The notes: generated from the letters alone by a model not told the origin. 64,000 nucleotides of DNA from JAOARY01 sp045345765 (GCA_045345765.1 CP148265.1:1488001-1552000); one strand, 5' to 3'. Counted from the first letter of the stretch, positions 29,947 through 38,520 are shown. Numbers and translations: made by a program.

Positions 29947-30804
29947 ATGAGAGTAAAAATGAGTGATAGTTTAAAAAACAGATATAAAGTGGATACACTA
30001 TTATTTGCTGGAATACTAGAAATGACCATAATCTTAGCTTTATTGATGTTCAAAAATCAAATTAGTGATTTGCAGGACTTTGTTATGCTTTTTACGACTA
30101 TGTTTCTTGCGTTTATAGGTGTTTTTTTTGGCTTAGTTCAAGGTCTTATAGGTGCAATAATGGCAGTATTTATGTTTGGGACTTTTAAAACCATGAATTT
30201 ATTAATTAATCAAGTTGAAATAAGCAGTTATGATTATATATGGTTTTTTATAATGCCAATAGTTTCATATACTGCGGGTAGAATTGGAGATTTGATAATT
30301 AAATTATTAGATGAACATGAAATGTTAAATGAATTATCCTTTGACATAGTTGATAGGGATGAAATTACAAAATTTAAAAACTTAAAAACTTTCAACGAAG
30401 AAGCAACACAGGAGATGGAACTATCAAGAAGACATAAGCATACAATGTCTTTCATGCTTGTAAAGATAAAATATTTAAAGGATTTTAAAAATATATATGG
30501 AGAAGAAAATTATAAGACTTTGATGAAGGAAGTTTCAGAAAAAATTATAGATTTATTAAGGGTTTCAGATAGAAGATATATGATAAATGAAGGGGAATTT
30601 ATTTTAATGCTTTTTAATACTCCTTATGATGGAGCTAATATAATAAAGCAAAGACTAAAAGAAAAATTAGAAAATATAAAGATTAAGAATAATGTAAATT
30701 ATAAATTGGAATATGAAATAGCTATAAATGAATATGATAAAGAAGAATTAGAACCTACTAAAATAATAAGAAAACTTGAAAAAGAGTGCGAGTATGATGT
30801 TTAA
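29947..30804 (+). CDS. membrane protein with degenerate GGDEF domain, PelD-like putative c-di-GMP receptor
   Basis: This 285-residue protein has about four membrane helices in residues 15-115, a short linker, then a GGDEF-fold domain (about 135-280). The catalytic GGDEF is replaced by NEGEF (214-218), so cyclase activity is unlikely. The inhibitory-site motif RxxD is kept as Arg205-Val-Ser-Asp208, exactly five residues before the NEGEF, as in active cyclases. This combination is that of PelD, which binds c-di-GMP and switches on Pel polysaccharide synthesis. The ATG at 29947 is eight bases from GGAGG; an ATG at 29932 overlaps the SD. It is first in the exopolysaccharide operon and overlaps the next gene. 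Confidence 0.8.
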   Translation: MRVKMSDSLKNRYKVDTLLFAGILEMTIILALLMFKNQISDLQDFVMLFTTMFLAFIGVFFGLVQGLIGAIMAVFMFGTFKTMNLLINQVEISSYDYIWFFIMPIVSYTAGRIGDLIIKLLDEHEMLNELSFDIVDRDEITKFKNLKTFNEEATQEMELSRRHKHTMSFMLVKIKYLKDFKNIYGEENYKTLMKEVSEKIIDLLRVSDRRYMINEGEFILMLFNTPYDGANIIKQRLKEKLENIKIKNNVNYKLEYEIAINEYDKEELEPTKIIRKLEKECEYDV

Positions 30805-31612
30805 ATCAAAGAAATTACAAATCATAAATAAAATAAGTTTTATTATCATATTTATAATTTGTATTTTGAATTTAAATATAAATGTTTATGGCTATTTTCA
30901 AAAAGAAGCTAATAATAAATATATATATGAAGGTAAAGTAAAATCAACAGATTGTATGTGCATAGTTGCGGATTATTTAATAGATACAAAGACAAAAGAA
31001 TTTATAGAAGATAATATAAATCTAAAATTAAAAACATTGCTTTTAAATGATGATATAAATATAGCTAATGATACAAAACTTCTCATGTTAATAAATAAAA
31101 ATGAAGAAATAGAATCTAATTATGATTTTTTAGATGAATATATGAAGGATTCAAACAATATGATATATATATTTAATTATAATAAGCAATTAGCAAAAAA
31201 ATTAAATATAGATATTGGAAAAAATCCTGTAAAAAAACCTGCAATAAGCTTAGATTATGATGGTCTTAAAGAAAAACCAAATGATAGTTATTATTATGAA
31301 TTAGATATAGATTACTATAAAGATTATGAGCAAATTGGTAGTATAACAGATGGACAGACAAAAAGTCCAATTGCTCTTAGAAAAGATAATATATTAATTT
31401 TTTCATATTTTAATTCAGATAGTGAAATTTTAAAGAATATAATGACGGCTAATTTATTTCCTATAGAAGAAATAAAAGAAGCACAAAAAAAGATGCAAAG
31501 AGGTGAATTCATAACATATATATTTATCGGTTTAATAGTGATTTTTAACTTAGCACTTCTTATTATAATGCTTGTATATAGAGGGAAGTATAAGGATGGT
31601 CTATTTAAGTAA
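30794..31612 (+). CDS. membrane-anchored extracytoplasmic protein of the exopolysaccharide operon, unknown
   Basis: This 272-residue protein has an N-terminal hydrophobic segment (about 8-32, IINKISFIIIFIICILNL). A roughly 200-residue extracytoplasmic region follows (YEGKVKSTDCMCIVADYLID, then SITDGQTKSPIALRKDNILI). A C-terminal membrane helix (about 243-265) ends in a basic tail (YRGKYKDGLFK). I do not recognise a domain. The frame opens at a TTG at 30776, but I chose the ATG at 30794, which overlaps the end of the preceding gene by 11 bp and suggests coupling. It sits between the putative receptor and the glycosyltransferase, so it is likely an accessory subunit. Confidence 0.7.
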   Translation: MMFKSKKLQIINKISFIIIFIICILNLNINVYGYFQKEANNKYIYEGKVKSTDCMCIVADYLIDTKTKEFIEDNINLKLKTLLLNDDINIANDTKLLMLINKNEEIESNYDFLDEYMKDSNNMIYIFNYNKQLAKKLNIDIGKNPVKKPAISLDYDGLKEKPNDSYYYELDIDYYKDYEQIGSITDGQTKSPIALRKDNILIFSYFNSDSEILKNIMTANLFPIEEIKEAQKKMQRGEFITYIFIGLIVIFNLALLIIMLVYRGKYKDGLFK

Positions 31613-31666
31613 TTAAATGAAAATTTTTAGATTTAAGGACTAAATCTAAAAGGAGTGGTATACAAT

Positions 31667-32947
31667 ATGAAAACAGTCGATTTATTATTTTTGTATTCAA
31701 TAATAAGTATTTGGATAATGCTTATATATCAACTTATATTAGCATTTGGAGGATATGCTTTTTATAGAAAATTATATGCAAAACAAGAATCCATTGATAA
31801 AGGTATAGAAGAATTTCAAAATTGGCCGACAGTAAGTCTATTAATACCAGCACATAATGAAGAAAAAGTAATAGAAAAGACTGTTAGATCAATACTTTCG
31901 ATGGATTATCCAAAAGATAAATTAGAAGTAATCGTAATAAATGATAATTCCAGTGATAAAACTGGTGAAATATTAAAAAAAGTACAAGATAGTGTTGAAG
32001 GTAATCTAAAAATTATAACTACAACCAAAGAAAATGGTGGAAAAGGTAAATCAAATGCATTAAATATTGGGTTTGAGGAATCAAAAGGTGAAATAATAGG
32101 AATTTATGATGCTGATAATACTCCAAACGTAAAGGCTTTGAAATATTTAACTTATCAAATACAGACTAATGAAAAATATGGAGCTGTTATTGGTAAATTT
32201 AGAACAAGAAATAAAAAGAGAAACCCTCTTACTAAATTTATAAACATAGAAACTTTATCATTTCAATGGTTATCTCAAGGTGGAAGATATTTTATATTTG
32301 GTTTCGCCACTATACCAGGGACTAATTTTGTAATAAGAAGATCTATGATTGATAAATTAGGTGGATGGGATATAAAGGCAATTACTGAGGACACGGAAGT
32401 CTCAATTAGGATATATTTACTTGGATATGAAATTGGTTTTATGCCTCTTTCAATAACCTATGAACAAGAACCAGAGACTGTAAGGGTCTGGTTTAAACAA
32501 AGATTAAGATGGGTTAAGGGGAATTTATATGTAATTCATAAGTATTTATTTAAAGTTATAAGAATGAAATCATATAGGATTGCGCTTGATATATTTTATT
32601 TCTTTTCAACTTATTTTATATTCTTAACATCAGTACTGATATCAGATGCAATATTCTTATTGGGGCTAATAGGGAATTATTTTGGTAGTGATATGTTTAA
32701 TATAACAGTGCCGGGAAATTTTTTGGTGGTATGGCTTTTGGCATATACACTTTTTATACTAGAGATATCAATTGTATTATATTTTGAAAAGGGAGAAGGG
32801 ACTTTTCGTAATTTTGTATATACTGTATTGATGTATTTTACCTACTGTCAGCTCTGGATAGTGCTTGCAGTACATGCATTTATAAGTTATATAGGAGATT
32901 TGATATACAAAAAAGAATTCAAATGGGTTAAGACCGAAAGATTTTAA
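31667..32947 (+). CDS. family 2 glycosyltransferase, cellulose-synthase-like processive enzyme
   Basis: This protein of about 426 residues has one N-terminal helix, a cytoplasmic GT-A domain and three or so C-terminal helices. The catalytic signatures of processive GT2 enzymes are present: LLIPAHNEE, IYDADNTP (DxD), TEDTEVS (TED) and QRLRW (QxxRW). It lacks a C-terminal PilZ domain, unlike BcsA of proteobacteria. Such enzymes polymerise and export beta-linked polysaccharides at the membrane. The polymer (cellulose, poly-N-acetylglucosamine or other) cannot be decided, but the BcsB-like gene next door favours a cellulose-type polymer. The ATG at 31667 follows AAAGGAG. Confidence 0.9.
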   Translation: MKTVDLLFLYSIISIWIMLIYQLILAFGGYAFYRKLYAKQESIDKGIEEFQNWPTVSLLIPAHNEEKVIEKTVRSILSMDYPKDKLEVIVINDNSSDKTGEILKKVQDSVEGNLKIITTTKENGGKGKSNALNIGFEESKGEIIGIYDADNTPNVKALKYLTYQIQTNEKYGAVIGKFRTRNKKRNPLTKFINIETLSFQWLSQGGRYFIFGFATIPGTNFVIRRSMIDKLGGWDIKAITEDTEVSIRIYLLGYEIGFMPLSITYEQEPETVRVWFKQRLRWVKGNLYVIHKYLFKVIRMKSYRIALDIFYFFSTYFIFLTSVLISDAIFLLGLIGNYFGSDMFNITVPGNFLVVWLLAYTLFILEISIVLYFEKGEGTFRNFVYTVLMYFTYCQLWIVLAVHAFISYIGDLIYKKEFKWVKTERF

Positions 32948-32963
32948 AAAAGGATGTGAGATT

Positions 32964-35240
32964 ATGAAAAAAAGAAGTTTTTTTATAGGTATATTAATCG
33001 TATTATTATCATTCCAATTGACTTTTGCACAGACTTTGTATAGATATCAAATAGGTTATTTTAATAGTGAAACAAATAAATTAAAAGCTATAGAAAGAAT
33101 AAATAACATTGGTTTGAATGCATATTCAATGAATAATACTGTTTATATGGGGGATTATGAAGATAAAAATGAAATAAAAAAATATAGAAATAAAATAATA
33201 GAATTAGGATATAATCCTTATCTAAAGTCTTATAATAGAACTGGGGATATAAAAGAAAATGAAAATCTAAAAAAAGATAACCCGGGAAATAAAAACATAT
33301 ACCCTTTAGATGACGATTTTACTTTACAAGGTGTTTTTGGAACAACAACTTTTTTCTTTGAAAAAAGTGATTATTGGGATATAAATTATAATAATTCTTA
33401 TGTAGTTATAGATTTTGATCAAAGTGGAATTAGAGAATTTGATTATTCTATGATAACTATACTTGTAAATGATATACCAGTAAAAAGTGAAAATCTTTAT
33501 AATTTTAGAGAAACAGAAGGTAGTATAAAGATTAAATTAAGAAAAGATATATTAGTAGATGGTTTTAATAGTGTTAAAATAACATTATTCCATAGAATAA
33601 CAGATGATGACTGTTATGATGATATAAATACAGCCAATTGGTTTGTAATCAAAAAAAGTTCTTATATTCATTTAGAATATGATTATTTAAAAGATAAAAA
33701 CAGCATATCATCATTTCCTTATCCATTTATATTAAAAAATGATAAGAGTAATATCAATTGTGCAATAGGATTACCAAATAATCCAACTAATGAGGAAATA
33801 AAATATGCTATTGAATTAAATTCTTATTTATCATCATTAGTTCCTTTTGAGAATATAAAAATACCAATAAAGAAATATGAAGAAATCAAAAATAATGAAA
33901 ATGCTATTATTATAATGAATGATGAATCTTTTAATAAATTAAAAAAATCAAAAGTAAACAAAGAAAATGGTTATTTATTAAAAGAAAATAATAATGAAAG
34001 TAAAAGACTTTATATAACAGGGAATTTAAAAAGATCATTTTATGCCTTGATAGATAAAGATTTTGTAAAACAAATGAAGAGTAATAAACAAATTGTTGAT
34101 TTTGATGTAGCTAATGAATTAGAAAATAATATATTTGATGATTCGAAAATTACTTTTGCTGATTTAGGTTTTACAAATATAAATTTAGAAGGAATGTTTT
34201 ACAAAAAAGCTAGATATACATTTGAAATACCTAATAGTTGGGATTTAAAAGAAGGTTCAAAAATTCATCTAAAACTTAGATATCCAGAGTTTATGGATTT
34301 GGAAAAATCAGATGTATCAGTATTTATAAATGGGGATCCAATAGCGTCAAAGAGATTGGAAAGAGAAAAAGCATTATTAGATATATTAGAATTTGATATA
34401 CCTAGATATTATTTTGATGAAAAATTTATAAATTTAGAAGTTAGATTTTTCTTAGCTATGGATGATTATAATTGTAAAGAATCTTTAAATTCAAAGGCTT
34501 ATTCTAGTATATTAAGTGATTCTTATTTAGAATTACCACATGAATATAAGGATATATCTTTCTTTGAAGATTATCCAAATCCATTTGTAAAAGATGGTTC
34601 GTTTAATAAATTGAATTTAGTTATGGAAAAGAATGATGATTTTTCTAAGATAAATATGTATTCTTATATAATTTCAGCTATGACACCATTTAATTTAAAT
34701 TATTTTGAATTAGATATAGTAAATGACATAAAAAACAAAGACAGTAATTATATATTAATATCATCTCCAGATAAAGATAATTTAATAAAAGAGTATAATA
34801 ATAATTTAAATATCAAATTCTCAGAGGATTTTAAACATTTTGTTTCAGATGAAAAGGCTAAAGTTATAATAAATGAAGCTAATACTGTTTTAGCAATGCA
34901 AATAAAAAAATCACATTTAAATAAAGATAAATCAATATTATATATAACTTCAACAGATTCGTCTTATTTAGATTATATCTATGAACTTACGAATGAAGAA
35001 AATTTAAATCCAATGCAAGGGGATGTAATATTATTATCTGATGATGGTATTGTTGATAGTTTCTATTATGATAAGAAAATAGAAGAAGAAAAAGAAGTAG
35101 AAAGAAGTAATCAACAAAGATCTAAGCAATTTAGAATAAGTGGAAGAACAATGGCTATATTAATCACTTTATTCATATTCTTTGTAGTAATTAGTTTAAT
35201 TTTATTATATAGAATTATAGGCTATAGAAGAAAAAAATGA
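32964..35240 (+). CDS. BcsB-like exopolysaccharide synthase subunit with N-terminal SPOR-like segment
   Basis: This 758-residue protein has a signal peptide (MKKRSFFIGILIVLLSFQLTFA). A SPOR-like segment follows (about 25-88, YRYQIGYFNSETNKLKAIER). A long BcsB-type region then has two repeated modules; each has a jelly-roll half (DDDCYDDINTANWF and DDYNCKESLNSKAYS are equivalent) and a flavodoxin-like half (YPYPFIL, then YPNPFVK). A C-terminal membrane anchor lies at about 730-752 (MAILITLFIFFVVISLILL). BcsB guides the growing glucan and anchors the synthase. It starts 16 bp after the glycosyltransferase gene, so the two are clearly partners. Confidence 0.88.
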   Translation: MKKRSFFIGILIVLLSFQLTFAQTLYRYQIGYFNSETNKLKAIERINNIGLNAYSMNNTVYMGDYEDKNEIKKYRNKIIELGYNPYLKSYNRTGDIKENENLKKDNPGNKNIYPLDDDFTLQGVFGTTTFFFEKSDYWDINYNNSYVVIDFDQSGIREFDYSMITILVNDIPVKSENLYNFRETEGSIKIKLRKDILVDGFNSVKITLFHRITDDDCYDDINTANWFVIKKSSYIHLEYDYLKDKNSISSFPYPFILKNDKSNINCAIGLPNNPTNEEIKYAIELNSYLSSLVPFENIKIPIKKYEEIKNNENAIIIMNDESFNKLKKSKVNKENGYLLKENNNESKRLYITGNLKRSFYALIDKDFVKQMKSNKQIVDFDVANELENNIFDDSKITFADLGFTNINLEGMFYKKARYTFEIPNSWDLKEGSKIHLKLRYPEFMDLEKSDVSVFINGDPIASKRLEREKALLDILEFDIPRYYFDEKFINLEVRFFLAMDDYNCKESLNSKAYSSILSDSYLELPHEYKDISFFEDYPNPFVKDGSFNKLNLVMEKNDDFSKINMYSYIISAMTPFNLNYFELDIVNDIKNKDSNYILISSPDKDNLIKEYNNNLNIKFSEDFKHFVSDEKAKVIINEANTVLAMQIKKSHLNKDKSILYITSTDSSYLDYIYELTNEENLNPMQGDVILLSDDGIVDSFYYDKKIEEEKEVERSNQQRSKQFRISGRTMAILITLFIFFVVISLILLYRIIGYRRKK

Positions 35241-35263
35241 TAAAATAGGCTTGAGGTGATTAA

Positions 35264-36130
35264 ATGATATATGAAGGCGTAGTTTATAGACCTCCTAGTG
35301 AAGCTAGAAGTCTGATTATTCAAGCCACAATAGGATGTTCGCACAATAAGTGTAAATTTTGTACTATGTATAAAGGAAAAAAATTTAGAATAAAAAAAAG
35401 ACAAGAAATAGTAGATGACTTAATAGAAATGCATAATTATTATAAGGATGTAAGAAGAATATTTATTGCTGATGGTGATGCTCTTATAATGAAGATGGAT
35501 GATTTAAAATATATTTTAATTAAAATTAATGAACTATATAAAAATGTTGACCGAATAGGAATTTATGCGTCACCAAAAAGTATAATGACTAAGAGTGTTG
35601 AGGAATTAAAGGAACTAAAATCTCTTAATTTAAAAATAGCTTATTTAGGTGTTGAAAGTGGAGATGATGAAGTTTTAGAACTTATGGATAAGGGTGTTAA
35701 TTCACAGCAAATGTTAAGCGCAGCCCTTAGAATAAAAGAAAGTGGAATTAAACTTTCAACTATGATTTTATCAGGACTTGGTGGTAAGGATTTATATAAA
35801 AATCATGCACTTAATTCAGCCAAATTAATATCTAAGATAAAACCAGATTATTTAAGTCTATTAACTTTACTTGTTGAAGAAGATTCTGATTTGAATAATA
35901 TGATTGAACAAAATGAATTTAAACTATTAACTCCAAAGGAAGTACTTGATGAAACTCAGATATTTCTTGAGAATTTAGAACTTGAAGATACGTTATTTAG
36001 ATCAAATCATGCATCTAATTATGTGAATTTGCAAGGTGTTTTGAATGAAGATAAAGCAAGACTGTTAGAAGAAATAAGTATAGCATTAACAGAGAATTTT
36101 TATAAAGAAGAATTGTTTAGGAGATTATAA
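35264..36130 (+). CDS. radical SAM protein with CX4CX2C cluster motif
   Basis: This 288-residue protein opens MIYEGVVYRPPSEARSLIIQ, followed by the Fe-S site GCSHNKCKFCTMYKGKKFR. The cysteines are spaced CX4CX2C rather than the usual CX3CX2C. Downstream are IADGDALIMKMDDLKYIL, YASPKSIM, AYLGVESGDDEVLELMDKG and MILSGLGGKD, typical of a clostridial radical SAM family with no assigned reaction. ATG with SD GAGGTGA. It begins 23 bp after the BcsB-like gene on the same strand and may be co-transcribed, though no functional link is evident. Confidence 0.88.
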   Translation: MIYEGVVYRPPSEARSLIIQATIGCSHNKCKFCTMYKGKKFRIKKRQEIVDDLIEMHNYYKDVRRIFIADGDALIMKMDDLKYILIKINELYKNVDRIGIYASPKSIMTKSVEELKELKSLNLKIAYLGVESGDDEVLELMDKGVNSQQMLSAALRIKESGIKLSTMILSGLGGKDLYKNHALNSAKLISKIKPDYLSLLTLLVEEDSDLNNMIEQNEFKLLTPKEVLDETQIFLENLELEDTLFRSNHASNYVNLQGVLNEDKARLLEEISIALTENFYKEELFRRL

Positions 36131-36131
36131 T

Positions 36132-37421
36132 ATGATATATGATGTAATTATAGTCGGTGGAGGAGCTTCTGGATTATTTTCAGGAGCTCTTTTATCTGGA
36201 GTAAAAACTTTGATATTAGAAAAAGAAAATAAGGTTGGTAAAAAATTATTATTAACTGGAGCAGGACAATGTAATGTAACAAATAGAATGGATATCAAAA
36301 AATTCTATGAAAATTATTATGAAGGCAAAAATTTTGTCAAACCAATATTAAATGCATTTACAAATGAGGATTTAATAGAGTTTTTTGAAAGCAAAAATCT
36401 AAAAACAATAACAAGAGATGATGGTAAAGTATTTCCAAAATCAATGAATGCTAAAGATGTGGTAGATTTATTATTAGAAGAAATAAGCAAAAATAAAGGT
36501 GAAATAAAATTAAATCAAAGAGTAAATAGGATAGAAAAACTTTATATAGATAAAGATTTTAATATTTTAGATGAAGAAGAATATGAAAATAAAGAAGATT
36601 GTCCACATATGGATATAAAAAAAATATTTAAAATCTATACAAATAATAATACTTATATGGCTAAGAATGTAATAATATCTGTTGGTGGAAACTCTTATCA
36701 AAATACAGGTTCAACTGGAGATGGATATAAGATATTAAAAAAATTAGATTTGGATATCGTAGACATTAAGCCTGCACTTAGTCCTATCGTATTAAAAGAT
36801 TATGAATTTAAGGATTTATCTGGACTTTCATTTGAAAATGCAAAAATATCAATTTATGAAAATGATAAAAAACAAAAAGAATTTTGTGGAGACTTGTTAT
36901 TTACTCATAAAGGACTTTCTGGACCAGTTATAATAAATAATTCAAGATATTTTGATTCCAATATGGAAATTAGAATTAATTTTTTAGGTGTAAATGAAAA
37001 TAATTTTAGGGAAGATTTTATAATAAAATTAAAAAATAACCCAAAAAAATTAATAAAAAATATTTTAAAAGAATATAACTTATCCACAAGATTTGTGGAT
37101 AATATTATAAATAGTCTAAATCTTTTTAATAAAACGGCTTCAAACTTAAAGAAAGAAGAAAGAACTAAACTTATCCACAGTATTGTGGATAACTCTCAAA
37201 TAATAAGCTCTGTACAAGGATATCACTTAGCTATGGTTACTTTTGGAGGACTTAATAGAAAAGAAGTAAATAAAAAGACTTTGGAATGTAAAAAAATATC
37301 GAATTTATATGTGCTTGGTGAAACGTTAGATATAGATGCAAAAACGGGAGGATTTAATCTTCAATTTGCATTTTCAAGTGCATATGTTGCAGTCAAAAAT
37401 ATAAAAGAAAAATATAATTAA
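36132..37421 (+). CDS. HI0933/YhiN-type FAD-dependent flavoprotein
   Basis: This 429-residue protein begins with the FAD-binding Rossmann motif MIYDVIIVGGGASGLFSGAL. Family features GKKLLLTGAGQCNVTN, VISVGGNSYQNTGSTGDGY and the C-terminal GETLDIDAKTGGFNLQFAFSSA are present. It belongs to the HI0933/BaiN-like group of NAD(P)/FAD oxidoreductases, whose physiological substrates are mostly unknown. It begins one base after the radical SAM stop codon, so the two are coupled. The helical domain coding region contains two palindromic pairs of consensus DnaA boxes (37080-37102 and 37171-37192). Confidence 0.93.
   Translation: MIYDVIIVGGGASGLFSGALLSGVKTLILEKENKVGKKLLLTGAGQCNVTNRMDIKKFYENYYEGKNFVKPILNAFTNEDLIEFFESKNLKTITRDDGKVFPKSMNAKDVVDLLLEEISKNKGEIKLNQRVNRIEKLYIDKDFNILDEEEYENKEDCPHMDIKKIFKIYTNNNTYMAKNVIISVGGNSYQNTGSTGDGYKILKKLDLDIVDIKPALSPIVLKDYEFKDLSGLSFENAKISIYENDKKQKEFCGDLLFTHKGLSGPVIINNSRYFDSNMEIRINFLGVNENNFREDFIIKLKNNPKKLIKNILKEYNLSTRFVDNIINSLNLFNKTASNLKKEERTKLIHSIVDNSQIISSVQGYHLAMVTFGGLNRKEVNKKTLECKKISNLYVLGETLDIDAKTGGFNLQFAFSSAYVAVKNIKEKYN
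37080..37102. promoter_or_regulatory. palindromic pair of DnaA boxes, copy 1
   Basis: TTATCCACA (37080-37088) and TGTGGATAA (37094-37102) are both perfect consensus DnaA boxes in inverted orientation, with a 5-bp spacer. They lie inside the flavoprotein gene. Binding is not shown. Confidence 0.5.
37171..37192. promoter_or_regulatory. palindromic pair of DnaA boxes, copy 2
   Basis: TTATCCACA (37171-37179) and TGTGGATAA (37184-37192) are perfect and inverted, with a 4-bp spacer, 91 bp after the first pair. The left box is read in a different codon phase from that of copy 1. Confidence 0.5.
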
Positions 37422-37434
37422 AAAAGTTTGATTT

Positions 37435-37477
37435 ATTTTTTCAATATCAACTTTTTATGAAGTTGATATTGAAAAAA
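37435..37477. promoter_or_regulatory. 18-bp perfect hairpin between flavoprotein and ferritin-like genes
   Basis: TTTTTTCAATATCAACTT (37435-37452) is perfectly inverted at 37460-37477 with a 6-nt loop. The T tract is on the 5' side and no T tract follows, so it is not a textbook terminator for the plus strand. It may protect the upstream mRNA 3' end. Confidence 0.55.
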
Positions 37478-37503
37478 TCATAATTGGGTATATTAATATT
37501 TGT

Positions 37504-37524
37504 ATGATTCATATCATAAATCAT
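37504..37524. promoter_or_regulatory. possible Fur/PerR-like operator of the ferritin-like gene
   Basis: ATGATTCATATCATAAATCAT is a 21-bp A+T-rich palindrome with arms ATGATT and AATCAT. It lies about 40 bp upstream of the TTG start of a ferritin-like gene. Size and composition resemble Fur/PerR boxes, but the match is loose. Confidence 0.35.
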
Positions 37525-37565
37525 TTAAATTTTATTATTTTGGAGTTTTTAAAGGAGGCTTTATT

Positions 37566-38078
37566 TTGGGTAAGGTAGCTAGAGAGATTGCAAAATTAGA
37601 TGTTGATAAATTAATTCAAATGTTAAACGAAGCATTAGCAGAAGAATGGTATGCATTTTACCAATATTGGGTTGGTGCAAGAGTGATGGAAGGCCCAATG
37701 AGATCTGAAGTAGAAGGTGAACTTTTAGTTCATGCTAACCAGGAACTTAATCATGCAGTTATGGTTGCGGACAGAATTGTAAAATTAGGTGGAATACCAA
37801 TACTAAATCCAAATAAATGGTCAGAATTTGCAAAATGCAAATATGAAGAACCAAGTGACCCGTATATAGAAGCTATATTAAATCAGAACTTAAATGGTGA
37901 AAGATGTGCTATAAAAAGATATGAAGAGATTGCTGAATTTACAAATGGAAAAGATTTTTCTACGTATCAAATGGCAATAACAATATTAGATGAAGAAATA
38001 GAACATGAAAATGATATAGAAGATTGGTTAACTGATATTGATAGAATGAGAGAAGATTTAAAGAAATTAAAATTATAA
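37566..38078 (+). CDS. ferritin-like (bacterioferritin/Dps superfamily) protein
   Basis: This 170-residue four-helix-bundle protein has diiron-type ligands: NEALAEEWYAFYQYW in helix A, ANQELNHAVMVADRIV (ExxH) in helix B, NGERCAIKRYEEIAE in helix C and DEEIEHENDIEDW (ExxH) in helix D. It probably stores or detoxifies iron. I use TTG 37566 because AAAGGAGG lies at the right distance; the frame opens upstream at an ATG at 37500 that has no SD and would add 22 non-family residues. A terminator follows. Confidence 0.88.
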   Translation: MGKVAREIAKLDVDKLIQMLNEALAEEWYAFYQYWVGARVMEGPMRSEVEGELLVHANQELNHAVMVADRIVKLGGIPILNPNKWSEFAKCKYEEPSDPYIEAILNQNLNGERCAIKRYEEIAEFTNGKDFSTYQMAITILDEEIEHENDIEDWLTDIDRMREDLKKLKL

Positions 38079-38100
38079 AAAATTTTATAAAGAATGAATA

Positions 38101-38138
38101 AAAAATAGATAAATTCATATGGATTTATCTATTTTTTT
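38101..38138 (+). terminator. terminator after ferritin-like gene
   Basis: AAAAATAGATAAAT (38101-38114) pairs with 38123-38136, then T. Confidence 0.85.
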
Positions 38139-38284
38139 AGGTAAAAGAGACTAATAATCATATTTTTAATGTAAAAATACTGTTAAGTAGTATTAAAATC
38201 TTTGTATTTTGTGTATAATAAAAATGTAGATAATAAATTTTTATTAGGTTGGGAAGCTTTTTTAAAATTAAGGAGGTTTTTTTA

Positions 38285-38506
38285 TTGCTTAATGGTGCTT
38301 TAATAAGAGAAGTTAGAAATTCTATGGGTTATACGACTAAAGATATTGAGAATTTATCTTTAAATGAAAAATATCCAACGAAGATTTCAAAATCTTATTT
38401 AGAGGAGTTAGAAAGGGGCGATAAGACTAATCCTAGTTTTAAAAAACTAATAGTTCTTGCAAAAGTACTCAATTGTAAGATTGATGATTTTGTTCATATG
38501 AGTTAA
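38285..38506 (+). CDS. small XRE-family helix-turn-helix protein
   Basis: This 73-residue protein begins MLNGALIREVRNSMGYTTKDIENLS and continues YPTKISKSYLEELERGDKTNPSFKKLIVLAKVLNCKIDDF, the usual XRE/HTH_3 pattern of DNA-binding regulators. I place the start at TTG 38285, eight bases after AGGAGG; the longer frame from 38249 would run through the SD. It is a stand-alone gene between the ferritin-like gene and a chemoreceptor gene, so its targets are unknown. Confidence 0.85.
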   Translation: MLNGALIREVRNSMGYTTKDIENLSLNEKYPTKISKSYLEELERGDKTNPSFKKLIVLAKVLNCKIDDFVHMS

Positions 38507-38520
38507 ACCGAACTTTTATA

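Noticed and set aside
30234..30455. Minus-strand frames within the exopolysaccharide operon and in chemoreceptor genes
   Set aside because: They are antisense shadows of well-supported genes, without SD or domain support.
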